NCBI RefSeq assembly: GCF_000942395.1
Contig: NZ_LN812103.1
Span: 749,394 to 813,393, forward strand
Direction: 5' to 3'
Length of the DNA stretch: 64,000 bases
DNA from: Risungbinella massiliensis
Lineage (GTDB): Bacteria > Bacillota > Bacilli > Thermoactinomycetales > Thermoactinomycetaceae
A program made the position numbers and the translations under genes. This document shows, in pieces, positions 54,995 to 63,675 of this stretch. The notes under the pieces were generated by a model. It was not told the DNA's origin and ran no database searches. It saw only the letters and a list, made by a program, of their open reading frames with translations. Every line of letters begins with the position of its first letter. Within the stretch, counting starts at the first letter, position 1.

Positions 54995-55041
54995 CAACAA
55001 AAAAAGGAGTTGGCAGCAAGATTCCCTCTCCTTTTTGTTGT
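54995..55041. terminator. Bidirectional terminator after the restriction remnant
   Basis: CAACAAAAAAAGGAG and CTCCTTTTTGTTG arms around an 18-nt loop between convergent genes. Confidence 0.7.
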
Positions 55042-55048
55042 GTCTGCT

Positions 55049-55573
55049 CTACCAATTCCCCATAACATAGTTAAAGCTATTTTCTGAACCTCTTTCATCT
55101 TTTTCTTTGATATATACTCCGATTCCTTCGATGATCAATTTTTTCCGTCGATCCAGCATCGGACTGATTGCAATCCCGTCTACTCCTTGGATACCAAAGC
55201 CATCTTCCTCTTCATCATAATAAATTCTCTCATCTAACCGCATGGCATCATCGATTTTCATCCCGATTCCGATTTTTCCAAATAGCAAACCTTGGTAGTT
55301 CTCATAGGCGAAAATACTTTCTAACTTTCCGTTTAGTACATTAAATGTAAGTATTAGGGTATCTTTAAAATTGTATTTAATAAGATTCGGAAGGGGCATG
55401 GAATAATAATTATCTAACCCAGTATGCCCCTTCCTAGTACGCCCACTTTTAAAATGAGGGAAAGTGTCAATCGTATCGTAATATTCCTTGATATGTGTTT
55501 TTAGTGTAAATCCACCTAAAGATTGACCGGGGATAATCGGTGCTTCCAAATCTAAAATACCGTACTGGTTCAT
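55049..55573 (-). CDS. Hypothetical protein (174 aa), possible immunity protein
   Basis: A 174-residue soluble protein starting MNQYGILDLEAPIIPGQSLG with Gly-rich strands, a GKIGIGMKIDDAM segment and an acidic end. GGAGG lies seven nt before the ATG. No family is recognised. It lies directly downstream, on the same strand, of the 128-aa basic protein, an order seen for toxin then immunity genes. A terminator lies between them, so they need not share a transcript. The immunity role is inference. Confidence 0.6.
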   Translation of the reverse strand: MNQYGILDLEAPIIPGQSLGGFTLKTHIKEYYDTIDTFPHFKSGRTRKGHTGLDNYYSMPLPNLIKYNFKDTLILTFNVLNGKLESIFAYENYQGLLFGKIGIGMKIDDAMRLDERIYYDEEEDGFGIQGVDGIAISPMLDRRKKLIIEGIGVYIKEKDERGSENSFNYVMGNW

Positions 55574-55599
55574 ATGTAAACCTCCAAATGGAATTTTTA

Positions 55600-55634
55600 A
55601 TAAAAATAGTACCCAAGTAAAACTTGGATACTAT
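55600..55634 (-). terminator. Terminator between the 128-aa and 174-aa genes
   Basis: On the - strand ATAGTATCCAAG, a TTTTA loop and CTTGGGTACTAT, then TTTTTATT. It overlaps the stop codon of the upstream gene. Confidence 0.85.
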
Positions 55635-56017
55635 AGTAGGAAAAAAGTTTTAGCTTTCTCCCCACGTGAGTTGTAGTCGGTCTCTCTACCCCAAACTACT
55701 TTTATTGTACCATTATTTGTACTAATCACTAGGTAAGGTATACTGCCATGAGTTCCTTGTCCTGAGTTACTTCTTAATGCGAGGATTGGATATTTTGGCT
55801 TTCCAATACTAAACTTCCACCCTTTTCCATATTTGCTTTCTGTCAAAGGTGCTTCGATGCGAACTAGATTTTTGGCTGACATTTTTTTAAACGTCTTATA
55901 GGCTTTCTCTACTATTTCGTCAGGATGGCTTTGGGCAAAATTGTCTAAGTTTCGATCTACATATAATAGCATCTTTAGTACTTTTTTTAGTGCGGGATTT
56001 TTCTCTTCTTGTTGCAC
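55631..56017 (-). CDS. Hypothetical basic protein (128 aa), possible orphan toxin domain
   Basis: A 128-residue protein. The N-half is helical (VLKMLLYVDRNLDNFAQSHP) and the C-half strand-rich and basic (YPILALRSNSGQGTHGS, then KVVWGRETDYNS). No signal peptide. The GTG at 56017 follows GAGGGG. The C-terminal half is compact, like toxin tips detached from larger polymorphic toxins, and an unrelated 174-aa gene follows. I do not recognise the family; the toxin idea is a hypothesis. Confidence 0.55.
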   Translation of the reverse strand: MQQEEKNPALKKVLKMLLYVDRNLDNFAQSHPDEIVEKAYKTFKKMSAKNLVRIEAPLTESKYGKGWKFSIGKPKYPILALRSNSGQGTHGSIPYLVISTNNGTIKVVWGRETDYNSRGEKAKTFFLL

Positions 56018-56062
56018 TATGTATTCCCCTCTTCTATCTCATGATGTAAAAAACAAATGTCA

Positions 56063-56139
56063 AATAATTTTCCTTATCCCCTCCTCCATATGCTTACTAA
56101 GCGAAATAAGCATATGGAGGGTGGTAAGGAAGAATTATT
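56063..56139. repeat. Long imperfect inverted repeat (about 34-bp arms)
   Basis: The core CCTCCATATGCTTA (56083-56096) and TAAGCATATGGAGG (56107-56120) are perfect. Outer parts AATAATT-TTCCTTA and TAAGGAAGAATTATT extend the pairing to about 34 bp with a few mismatches. The 10-nt loop is CTAAGCGAAA. Confidence 0.75.
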
Positions 56140-56260
56140 GCTTTGTTTTAGAGAAAAGGGGGATTACAAAGACAAACAAGAAAAAAGGAGTAAAGTACAA
56201 CTCGTTTGTACTATATCATTTAAAAAATTATGTGAATAGAATCACTAATGTAAAAAGGGC

Positions 56261-56314
56261 ATAAGATAAGGTCGCCTTCCCAAATTCATTCTTGAGAAAG
56301 CGACCTTATCTTAT
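56261..56314 (-). repeat. 15-bp perfect inverted repeat, terminator-like on the - strand
   Basis: ATAAGATAAGGTCGC (56261-56275) and GCGACCTTATCTTAT (56300-56314). On the - strand it is followed by GCCCTTTTTA, which would suit termination, but no - strand gene ends into it. Confidence 0.7.
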
Positions 56315-56345
56315 CGAACTATTCAAACACATAATTGTGTATCTC

Positions 56346-56404
56346 ATCTAGAGAGGGATTTTGTCATTGAAACGGAGCGAGTCTGCTTAAGATTTTCAGG
56401 AGTG
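56346..56404 (+). repeat. Dispersed repeat, copy B
   Basis: About 79% identical by hand alignment to 25670-25727 (copy A). It keeps TTTTGTCATTG, GAGCGAG and AAGATTTTC but lacks the left arm that lets copy A fold. Confidence 0.55.
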
Positions 56405-56471
56405 GATGTATCTGATAAACTACTGGTACAAATATATGTATAAACACTAAGTTCTGAAAGGAACAAACCAA

Positions 56472-56891
56472 ATGACACTTTCCAACCTAGAATACCGCCA
56501 CGAACCCCCATCTGTAGAAGACTACTGCAATCTCCGCGTCCAAGCAGGCATGAGCCCTCGTGGCAAAGAAGCTGCGAGAATTGGACTACCAAACAGTCTC
56601 TTTGCCGTTACCGTTTATGAGGGTGAGAGACTGATCGGCATGGCGAGAGTAGTAGGGGATGGAGGAGTCAATTTTTTGATCGTAGATGTAGCGGTCCATC
56701 CTGATTACCAAGGAAAAGGAATTGGTAAGAAAATGATGGGTGACATCATGCAATACATAGATAGCAAAGCTCTACCAGGTTCTCTGATACAACTTTCTGC
56801 AGATCCCCCAGCAGATAATCTATACAAACAGTTTGGCTTTGAATATATGACCGATTCTATTGGAATGTATAAATATATCTATGAAAAATAA
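56472..56891 (+). CDS. GNAT family N-acetyltransferase
   Basis: A 139-residue single GNAT domain with the acetyl-CoA loop VHPDYQGKGIGKKMM preceded by the strand VNFLIVDVAV and a C-terminal LYKQFGFEY block. AAAGGAAC precedes the ATG. Substrate unknown. It is the last gene of the accessory stretch, followed by its own terminator. Confidence 0.88.
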   Translation: MTLSNLEYRHEPPSVEDYCNLRVQAGMSPRGKEAARIGLPNSLFAVTVYEGERLIGMARVVGDGGVNFLIVDVAVHPDYQGKGIGKKMMGDIMQYIDSKALPGSLIQLSADPPADNLYKQFGFEYMTDSIGMYKYIYEK

Positions 56892-56922
56892 AAGTATGCC
56901 GATTATGGTATGCTTTTTTTGT
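56892..56922 (+). terminator. Terminator of the GNAT gene
   Basis: AGTATGCC / GGTATGCT stem (two G-U pairs) with a GATTAT loop, then TTTTTTT. Confidence 0.75.
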
Positions 56923-57126
56923 GATAAATTCGTATCTCTGTTATGATTGCATCTTTCTTCAAAACTCGCTATCCTATTTAGGGTATGTACGATCCATAGA
57001 ATACATATTTTCCTATCAGTGATCAATTTTCGTATGTAGCGTGATGAGACATAGGCAGTACCAATCCTGAAACATACGAATAATGTAAAATACCAATAAA
57101 ACAACTAGAGAAGGGGGGAAACTCCG

Positions 57127-58035
57127 GTGAAACCGACTAAAGAGGAGTTTCTTGTTACGGGAATAGAGGAGATTCGAGAGAATGAACCCTTATCTCGTCA
57201 CACGACTTGGAAAGTAGGAGGACCGGCAGATCTTCTGATCCATCCCAAATCTCGTGAACAATTAGAACAGGCGATGAAGATTATTCATCAGAAACAATAC
57301 CCTTGGCGGGTGATTGGACGTGGTTCCAATCTTCTCGTACGGGATAAAGGAATTCGCGGTGTGGTGATCAAATTAGATGAGGGCTTTGAATATCTCCAGA
57401 TCGAAGGCACCGAGGTAACGGCAGGTGGCGCATTTTCTACCGTTGTACTTGCAACCAAGACGGCACGCAGTGGACTGACCGGACTTGAGTTTGCTGGTGG
57501 AATCCCAGGAAATGTCGGGGGGGCTGTCTACATGAACGCAGGGGCTCACGGATCTGATATTTCCAAAGTATTGGTGTCAGCAGAAGTGCTCTTGGAGACT
57601 GGAGAATGGAGACGGTTGACGAACGAAGAGTGTAAGTTCCGTTATCGTACTTCCGTTTTGCAAAATGAGCTAAAAGGAATTGTGACGGAAGCCACCTTCC
57701 GCCTAACCGAAGGGGAAGCAGAGAAGATTACCGCCCATCTTACCGAGTTTAAAGATCGTCGTCGGCAAACACAACCACTTCAATTTCCTTGTGCGGGAAG
57801 TGTTTTTCGTAATCCACCTGGTGATTATGCTGGCCGACTCATTCAAGAATCGGGTCTCAAAGGGTACCAGATTGGTGATGCACAGATTTCCGAGCTACAT
57901 GCCAATTTCATCATCAATCGGGGGCAAGCCAAAGCTGAAGATATTCTTTCTTTGATCCAATATGCTCGTAAAACGATTTGGGATCGGTATGAAGTTGATT
58001 TGGAACCAGAGGTATTAGTAGTAGGAGAGGCATAA
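57127..58035 (+). CDS. murB: UDP-N-acetylenolpyruvoylglucosamine reductase
   Basis: A 302-residue FAD enzyme completing UDP-MurNAc. VIGRGSNLLVRDKGIRGVV, the FAD loop GGIPGNVGGAVYMNAGAHG, YRTSVLQ, PCAGSVFRNPPGDYAGRLI and SELHANFIIN are all in place (type II, short form). The GTG at 57127 follows AGAAGGGGGG. In Bacillus it directly follows murG; here the upstream neighbour is accessory DNA. Confidence 0.94.
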   Translation: MKPTKEEFLVTGIEEIRENEPLSRHTTWKVGGPADLLIHPKSREQLEQAMKIIHQKQYPWRVIGRGSNLLVRDKGIRGVVIKLDEGFEYLQIEGTEVTAGGAFSTVVLATKTARSGLTGLEFAGGIPGNVGGAVYMNAGAHGSDISKVLVSAEVLLETGEWRRLTNEECKFRYRTSVLQNELKGIVTEATFRLTEGEAEKITAHLTEFKDRRRQTQPLQFPCAGSVFRNPPGDYAGRLIQESGLKGYQIGDAQISELHANFIINRGQAKAEDILSLIQYARKTIWDRYEVDLEPEVLVVGEA

Positions 58036-58046
58036 ATGCGTTCCAT

Positions 58047-58076
58047 CCCATGAGTACTTTTTCTCATGGGTTTTGT
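58047..58076 (+). terminator. Terminator of murB
   Basis: CCCATGAG / CTCATGGG with an 8-nt loop, then TTTTGTT. Confidence 0.8.
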
Positions 58077-58149
58077 TACCCCTTCGATTAGGATTTTCCC
58101 CCTTTGGTTTTCACCGCGAATAAATCAGAAACTTTTTAAAGAAAGAAGC

Positions 58150-58653
58150 GTGGAAAGTATATTTCATGCAAAAGATGTTTTATCTGATCAGTTGTTAGCA
58201 AATGCGAATGACCCTAGTTGGTACATCCCCTTTTCAGACTCGGTTGAGAATTTGTCGGAGGAAGAAGCGTTTTGGAAGCCTACCGAATATAGTCATAGTA
58301 TCGCTGAAATTGTACAGCATCTACTTTATTGGAATGAAGCTTGGCAAATCAGGTACCAAAAATCTCATGTCGATGCTGTCCCTTCGATAGGAAACAATGA
58401 TAAAAGCTTTATCGTTTCGGAAAATCAAAAATTTCATGACTTAAAGGAACGTTTATTAGAGGTACTTTTACAATGGCAAGATCTACTTACGGAAGAAAAA
58501 GTCGAAAGTGATGTAAACGGCTTCCGAGTATCTGCTAAGTGGTGGCAGATACTCGGAAATGCATCCACTCATAACGCATATCACATTGGTCAAATCATTT
58601 ATATTCGGAAGCTGCAAAAGAGCTGGAAAGTAGATGCTGCTAAAGAGGAGTAA
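58150..58653 (+). CDS. DinB family protein
   Basis: About 167 residues from the GTG at 58150 (frame open from 58066). Features are LVDQLLANANDPSWYIP-like helix, FWKPTEYSHSIAEIVQHLLYWNEAW (metal His) and GNASTHNAYHIGQIIYIRK (second and third His), the DinB/YfiT four-helix pattern. These act as metal-dependent thiol transferases or unknown enzymes. It is inserted between murB and divIB. Confidence 0.75.
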   Translation: MESIFHAKDVLSDQLLANANDPSWYIPFSDSVENLSEEEAFWKPTEYSHSIAEIVQHLLYWNEAWQIRYQKSHVDAVPSIGNNDKSFIVSENQKFHDLKERLLEVLLQWQDLLTEEKVESDVNGFRVSAKWWQILGNASTHNAYHIGQIIYIRKLQKSWKVDAAKEE

Positions 58654-58768
58654 ATGAAAATCTGATCGATCAATAACAAAAGAAATATACTTTAGAAGGG
58701 TATTGAAAATGATCAATTCCTTTTAGGATCTACCGTAGAAAATGTAAATCATACGAGCCAAACAATAC

Positions 58769-58808
58769 GAAAAAAGCCTCGGGGTTTATTCTCCAAGGTT
58801 TTTCTTTT
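58769..58808 (+). terminator. Terminator of the DinB gene region
   Basis: AAAAAGCCT-GGGG pairs with CTCC-AGGTTTTTC, followed by TTTTG. The stem is interrupted. Confidence 0.55.
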
Positions 58809-58940
58809 GTGTCATTTTCTTGGTTTTACTTCCCGTCTTTACGTGCAGAAATCTCTTCTGTCTCAGGGTAGTCAGATTATTTCAGCATGCTGATTGTTGT
58901 GTTAAGATAGAAAAAAGATTGATAGCAAAGGAGAAGGTGC

Positions 58941-59657
58941 ATGGAAGAACGAGTTCCGCCGTTTCGGACTCGGATGATGGGAAAATCGTCTACTTCTCCT
59001 TGGGCAAAAGTTCTAGTTTTTCTTTTTTTTGTTGGGTTGGTCTCGCTTCTTTTTTTACGATCTCCCTATAGTAAAATTTCGGAGATACAGGTAACAGGAA
59101 CTCATTTATTAACTACTCAGGATGTCCTTACTCGAATGAAAACAAAAGTAGGTGATTCCTACTTTCGTGTAAGTGAGCGTGAGATTCAAAAAGGAGTTTT
59201 GACGTTACCAGAAGTGAAAGAGGTTCACGTTACCAAATCTTTTCCCGCCAAATTAGAAGTAAACGTAACAGAACATGCAATCATTGCCCATTATCGCACC
59301 TTAGATAACCGTTTGTATCCAATCCTAGCCAGCGGTGTAATCCTACTGCAACGTCCTATTGTAGAGACCACAGCTTCCTTAGTCACCTTAGAAGGATTTC
59401 CGCCAAACAGTCCACTGTTAAATCAAGCGGTACGTGAGTTTTCCCTTCTCCCAGCAGCGAAACGTGAGCTTTTTTGGAAAATGGAGCCTCAACCTGGACG
59501 ATCGGATCAGTTGATTTTGCTAACCAAAAATCATCACAAAATCATCGCTCGAGTAGATGATTTTCACCAAAAGATACAGTATTATGAGCCTTTTCAAAAA
59601 GAACCACCAGGCACCATTTATCTATTGGAGAGTGTATGGTTTTCTCCGGATTCTTAA
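58941..59657 (+). CDS. divIB: Cell division protein DivIB/FtsQ
   Basis: A 238-residue bitopic protein. Cytoplasmic basic tail, one membrane helix (VLVFLFFVGLVSLLFL), then the POTRA domain (ISEIQVTGTHLLTTQDVLT) and the FtsQ beta domain (LEVNVTEHAIIAHYR). It forms a complex with FtsL. GGAGAAGG precedes the ATG. Shorter C-terminus than B. subtilis DivIB but complete domains. Confidence 0.9.
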   Translation: MEERVPPFRTRMMGKSSTSPWAKVLVFLFFVGLVSLLFLRSPYSKISEIQVTGTHLLTTQDVLTRMKTKVGDSYFRVSEREIQKGVLTLPEVKEVHVTKSFPAKLEVNVTEHAIIAHYRTLDNRLYPILASGVILLQRPIVETTASLVTLEGFPPNSPLLNQAVREFSLLPAAKRELFWKMEPQPGRSDQLILLTKNHHKIIARVDDFHQKIQYYEPFQKEPPGTIYLLESVWFSPDS

Positions 59658-59796
59658 CTTTATATTCAGATTCTCGGAGGAAAGACATCATGTGGTAGAT
59701 TGTGAGAAGGAGTACGGATCTGAAAAGCAAGTAGGAACTTCCCTCGAAATTGAGAGAATATGTAAATTTTCCGAAGAAAAATGAATCTTACGAAAG

Positions 59797-59834
59797 GTGA
59801 TCAATAAAATTGTGTGGAATTAAAGATTGATCAC
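59797..59834. promoter_or_regulatory. Inverted repeat upstream of ftsA
   Basis: GTGATCAAT and ATTGATCAC are perfect 9-bp arms across 20 nt, in the 240-nt gap before ftsA. The gap otherwise shows only short open frames. Possible operator or weak terminator. Confidence 0.4.
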
Positions 59835-59898
59835 TCTTCTCCCTTTTCCTTCTCTTGCTTTGAAATAGCCTTCGTTCTCGGGCAAGGAGGTGCCCAGT

Positions 59899-61146
59899 TT
59901 GAAACATCAACCTTACATTGTGAGTCTCGATATCGGATCTACCCAAGTTCGCGCAGTAGTAGCAAAAATTGAAACAACTGGGAAACTACAGATTCTAGGA
60001 TTTGGATCTGCTGTTTCCAAAGGGGTTCAAAAGGGAGCTATTGTTGATATAGACCAAGCGGCCGGATCCATTCGCCAAGCGATCGAAAACGTGGAGCGAA
60101 TGCTAGGAATTGAGATAACCGAAGTTTACGTAGGGGTTTGTGGAAATCATTTTTGTCTTCAAGAAAGTCATGGAGTTGTCGCAGTACATAACGAAGATCG
60201 TGAGATAGGATTACACGACATAGAACGTGTAATTCAAGCTTCCAAAGTCATTTCGTTGCCAGAGGACAAATTGATGGTAGAGATCTTACCTAAGCAATTT
60301 GTTGTAGATGGCACTGCAAATATACCTGATCCAACCAACATGATTGGGGTTCGTTTGGAAGTCGATTCTCTCATTGTGACAGGCACCAAAACGATACTCC
60401 ATAATGTAGTTCGGAGTGTGGAGCGAGCCTCTTACCATGTGGCAGGATTTATGTTTTTACCACTTACACTTGGAGAGACGATCCTCACAACTGATGAAAA
60501 AGCACTTGGTACGGTCCTAGTGAATATCGGCGGAGGTACCATGTCGATCACGATTTATCAAAATGGACATTTAGCCTCTCATGTGGTTCTTCCTCTTGGG
60601 GGCGAACACATTACCAAAGATATCATGCATGGGTTTCAGTGTAATAGACAAACAGCAGAAGAACTCAAATGCAAGTATGGAGTAGCAGACCCTCAGCTGA
60701 TCCCACAGGAAGAGAGCTTCTCTATTGAATTGGTAAATGGCGATGCGAAAGAGATCGAGTATGCGACAACGGACCTCAGTTTGATCATGCACCCCCGTAT
60801 TGCGGAGATGTTCTATCTCATACGCAAACAAGTTGATGCATTAGGTTTTTCTAGCCAACCTTCTGGGGGATATGTTTTAACTGGAGGTGTGATGGCAACC
60901 AAAGAAATTCTCTCTGTTGCACATAAGCATCTAAGTGACACGGTTCGTATCGCAGTACCGGATCAAATAGGGGCTAACGATCCATCCTTTGTTCCGGGAG
61001 TTTCGATGATTCATTATTTAGAAGCTCGAGGTGGTTATGAGATTCCACCAGAAGAAGAGGAACCAAAAGAGATGGAAGCTCCAAAACAGAAAAAGAAGGT
61101 TTCTCCCTTTGAACGAGTAAAAACTTGGCTAAGTGAATTCATTTGA
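59899..61146 (+). CDS. ftsA: Cell division protein FtsA
   Basis: About 415 residues of actin-like fold. [17 protein letters not shown] is the phosphate 1 loop, [19 protein letters not shown] the second, [14 protein letters not shown] the adenosine motif, and the C-terminal amphipathic helix ([11 protein letters not shown]) tethers FtsZ to the membrane. The TTG at 59899 is eight nt from AGGAGG; the GTG at 59890 overlaps that RBS. Confidence 0.93.
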   Translation: MKHQPYIVSLDIGSTQVRAVVAKIETTGKLQILGFGSAVSKGVQKGAIVDIDQAAGSIRQAIENVERMLGIEITEVYVGVCGNHFCLQESHGVVAVHNEDREIGLHDIERVIQASKVISLPEDKLMVEILPKQFVVDGTANIPDPTNMIGVRLEVDSLIVTGTKTILHNVVRSVERASYHVAGFMFLPLTLGETILTTDEKALGTVLVNIGGGTMSITIYQNGHLASHVVLPLGGEHITKDIMHGFQCNRQTAEELKCKYGVADPQLIPQEESFSIELVNGDAKEIEYATTDLSLIMHPRIAEMFYLIRKQVDALGFSSQPSGGYVLTGGVMATKEILSVAHKHLSDTVRIAVPDQIGANDPSFVPGVSMIHYLEARGGYEIPPEEEEPKEMEAPKQKKKVSPFERVKTWLSEFI

Positions 61147-61174
61147 ATTTTTTTGTCACGATGGAGGGACAAGC

Positions 61175-62311
61175 ATGTTTGAATTTGACTTGGAATTAGA
61201 ACAGATTGCACAGATTAAGGTAATTGGCGTCGGTGGTGGCGGTAGCAATGCGGTCAATCGAATGATTGATGCTGGAGTACAAGGTGTAGAGTTTATTGCG
61301 GTAAACACAGATGCACAAGCACTTAATCGTTCCAAAGCTCCTATCAAGCTTCAGATCGGAGAGAAATTAACTCGTGGTCTTGGTGCAGGAGCTAAGCCGG
61401 ATGTTGGAAAAAAAGCAGCTGAAGAAAGCCGCGAACAGTTGGAAAATGTTTTGCGTGGGGCAGATATGGTATTTGTCACAGCGGGAATGGGTGGAGGAAC
61501 TGGTACTGGTGCTGCACCTGAGATTGCAGCGATCGCTCGGGAACTGGGCTCTCTCACTGTGGGAGTAGTTACACGCCCCTTTAATTTTGAAGGCCGCAAG
61601 CGCTCTATCCAAGCGGATTCTGGAGTCGCTGCCTTAAAAGAAAATGTCGATACCTTGATCGTGATTCCAAACGACAAATTACTAGAGATTGTGGAGAAAA
61701 ACACCCCAATTATGGAAGCATTCCGGGAAGCAGATAATGTATTACGCCAAGGGGTTCAAGGGATCTCTGACCTCATTGCTGTCCCTGGTCTTATTAACCT
61801 CGACTTTGCCGATGTTAAAACGATTATGACCGAACGTGGTTCAGCTCTTATGGGAATTGGCTTGGCAACTGGGGAAAATCGTGCTGCGGAAGCGGCTCGC
61901 AAAGCCATCTGTAGCCCACTACTGGAGACGTCCATCAATGGTGCCCGTGGAGTGTTGATGAATATCACGGGTGGAAATAACTTAAGTCTTTATGAAGTGA
62001 ACGAGGCCGCCGATATTGTGATGCAAGCTTCTCATCCAGAAGTAAATATGATCTTTGGAGCGGTAATCAACGAAAGTTTAAAAGATGAGATTCAAGTTAC
62101 AGTAATCGCAACTGGTTTTGATGGACAAAAGAACAAAGAAGAGATGGAAGCAGGCCTTCTCAATTCCCAAACTAATGAAAAGAAAGGCAAACCACTCTTT
62201 GGGATTGATCCAACGACCAATCCCATCAAAGAGAAGAAAAGTGGAAGCAAAATCTTAGATGTAGATAACTACGATATTCCGACATTTCTCCGCAATCAGT
62301 ATAAAAAATAA
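61175..62311 (+). CDS. ftsZ: Cell division GTPase FtsZ
   Basis: A 378-residue tubulin homologue. [19 protein letters not shown], the signature [29 protein letters not shown] and the C-terminal peptide [12 protein letters not shown] (FtsA/SepF binding) are present. The start is the ATG at 61175 after GGAGGGA; the longer frame would overlap ftsA. A terminator follows. Confidence 0.96.
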   Translation: MFEFDLELEQIAQIKVIGVGGGGSNAVNRMIDAGVQGVEFIAVNTDAQALNRSKAPIKLQIGEKLTRGLGAGAKPDVGKKAAEESREQLENVLRGADMVFVTAGMGGGTGTGAAPEIAAIARELGSLTVGVVTRPFNFEGRKRSIQADSGVAALKENVDTLIVIPNDKLLEIVEKNTPIMEAFREADNVLRQGVQGISDLIAVPGLINLDFADVKTIMTERGSALMGIGLATGENRAAEAARKAICSPLLETSINGARGVLMNITGGNNLSLYEVNEAADIVMQASHPEVNMIFGAVINESLKDEIQVTVIATGFDGQKNKEEMEAGLLNSQTNEKKGKPLFGIDPTTNPIKEKKSGSKILDVDNYDIPTFLRNQYKK

Positions 62312-62324
62312 ATCCAGTAATACA

Positions 62325-62363
62325 AAGAAAACTCCTAGTATGAATAGTTGGAGTTTTCTTTTG
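62325..62363 (+). terminator. Terminator of ftsZ
   Basis: AAAGAAAACTCC / GGAGTTTTCTT with a 14-nt loop, then TTG. Confidence 0.85.
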
Positions 62364-62431
62364 TTCGGTACTAACAGAGCTTCCCCTATTGTATACTTGA
62401 TTTGTATGGAAGAGGAGAGGAGCTGTTACTT

Positions 62432-62899
62432 ATGAAAGAAGCCAGTTTATACGAACAACTTGAGATGTATCGCTATTCTCTTGGCATTGCCATCAGTGAT
62501 GTAACAGAAGAAGAAGCCAATATTATTCCGAAAGGATTTAACAATAACATCCGTTGGAATGTAGGTCATGTCTTAGTATCAACAGATGCTATGATTTTAA
62601 CGATGGCTGGTTTTCCTTCCACGCTCCCTGAAGAGTGGGGACAATACTTTATGCGAGGAACAAGTCCGCAAAATTTTACAGATGAAACCCCAACACTTGC
62701 GGAGTTACAAGAAGCATCTCAAGAGCAGATGAGAAAATTGCGTGCTTTAGTAGAAGGAAAGCTAGACACTCCTCTAGCCAACCCTTTTGAATTACCCAAG
62801 ACGACAATTTATACTTCTGGAGATGGATTGACTTTCTGTATGTTTCATGAAGGACTGCATATGGGTCAGATACAAGGAATTCGCAAATTAGTGAAGTAA
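62432..62899 (+). CDS. DinB family protein
   Basis: A 155-residue four-helix DinB protein. RWNVGHVLVSTDAMIL holds the first His; FCMFHEGLHMGQIQGIRKLV the other two. The ATG at 62432 follows GAGAGGAG. A second family member lies at 58150, with little direct similarity beyond the motif pattern. Metal-dependent but unassigned. Confidence 0.82.
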   Translation: MKEASLYEQLEMYRYSLGIAISDVTEEEANIIPKGFNNNIRWNVGHVLVSTDAMILTMAGFPSTLPEEWGQYFMRGTSPQNFTDETPTLAELQEASQEQMRKLRALVEGKLDTPLANPFELPKTTIYTSGDGLTFCMFHEGLHMGQIQGIRKLVK

Positions 62900-62911
62900 G
62901 CTTGCGAAGAG

Positions 62912-62940
62912 CCCCATCTTGATCAAGATGGGGTTTTCTT
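62912..62940 (+). terminator. Terminator of the DinB gene
   Basis: A near-perfect palindrome CCCCATCTTGA / TCAAGATGGGG, then TTTTCTTG. Confidence 0.88.
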
Positions 62941-63002
62941 GTACCAAAAAGTGTTTGATAGATTTGAACATCACAGACGAAACATAAAGGGAGAGACTAA
63001 TC

Positions 63003-63434
63003 TTGCAACTAAGAGAAGAACAGAAAAACTTGTTTTCGATGCCCGAAGAGTACTACTTAGCACACTGCATTTCAGCGGATGCTAAAATGGGAGCAGGCAT
63101 AGCCTTAGAATTTCGAAAAAAATTCCAATTAGATCCTCTACAGGTTCTAGCCAATATTAAATTGCTAGAAATAGGGAAGTGCTATCCGATGGGACGAACT
63201 TTTAATCTAGTAACCAAAATTCGTTATTGGCACAAACCAACCTATTCTAATCTAAAAGAAGCGATTCTCTCCATGAAGAACTATTGTTTGGAACGTGATT
63301 TAACATATTTAGCAATTCCCAAACTCGGTTGTGGTCTTGATCGATTGAAGTGGCAAAAGGTGAAAGGGATAATAGAAGAAGTTTTTCAAGATACCCAAAT
63401 GGAAATTGTCGTCTGTGATTGGAATGGGAACTAG
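63003..63434 (+). CDS. Macro-domain protein (OARD1/TARG1-like)
   Basis: A 143-residue single macro domain. AHCISADAKMGAGIALEFRKK is the ADP-ribose-binding N-terminal block of the ALC1/OARD1 group and AIPKLGCGLDRLKW the second loop. Such proteins bind or remove ADP-ribose. The TTG at 63003 is eight nt after GGGAGAG. Monocistronic. Confidence 0.82.
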   Translation: MQLREEQKNLFSMPEEYYLAHCISADAKMGAGIALEFRKKFQLDPLQVLANIKLLEIGKCYPMGRTFNLVTKIRYWHKPTYSNLKEAILSMKNYCLERDLTYLAIPKLGCGLDRLKWQKVKGIIEEVFQDTQMEIVVCDWNGN

Positions 63435-63533
63435 ACGACCATCTAGAATGCGATCAAATGAGTTCGGAGTGATGGAAAGAAGTCAAGTGGAGGGATATTT
63501 GTTTTGGAAGTAGCTTCCCCACTTTTTTACTAT

Positions 63534-63566
63534 AAAACCTGCTGCCACTTGGAAGCGGGTTTTTGA
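63534..63566 (+). terminator. Terminator of the macro-domain gene
   Basis: AAAACC-GCT / AGC-GGTTTTT with a 9-nt loop. Confidence 0.6.
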
Positions 63567-63675
63567 CTGTGGAATAGATCTACCGTGTTTGACGAACCCT
63601 ACATAATCGTGCCCAAAACATCGGATTGACTTCTTCCCTTCCTGCTATTCTTTTGATACGAGGGAGGTTATTCTT

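Larger units (their letters stand above)
56018..56471. other. Gene-free stretch with two long inverted repeats and repeat copy B
   Basis: 454 nt without a credible gene; open frames here lack RBSs and consist of low-complexity K/N-rich codons. It holds the imperfect 34-bp inverted repeat at 56063-56139, the perfect 15-bp inverted repeat at 56261-56314 and repeat copy B at 56346-56404. Confidence 0.7.

Noticed and set aside
55941-56264. Two + strand frames over the inverted repeat at 56063-56139
   Set aside because: No RBS, K/N-rich low-complexity codons, and one overlaps the 5' end of the - strand 128-aa gene.
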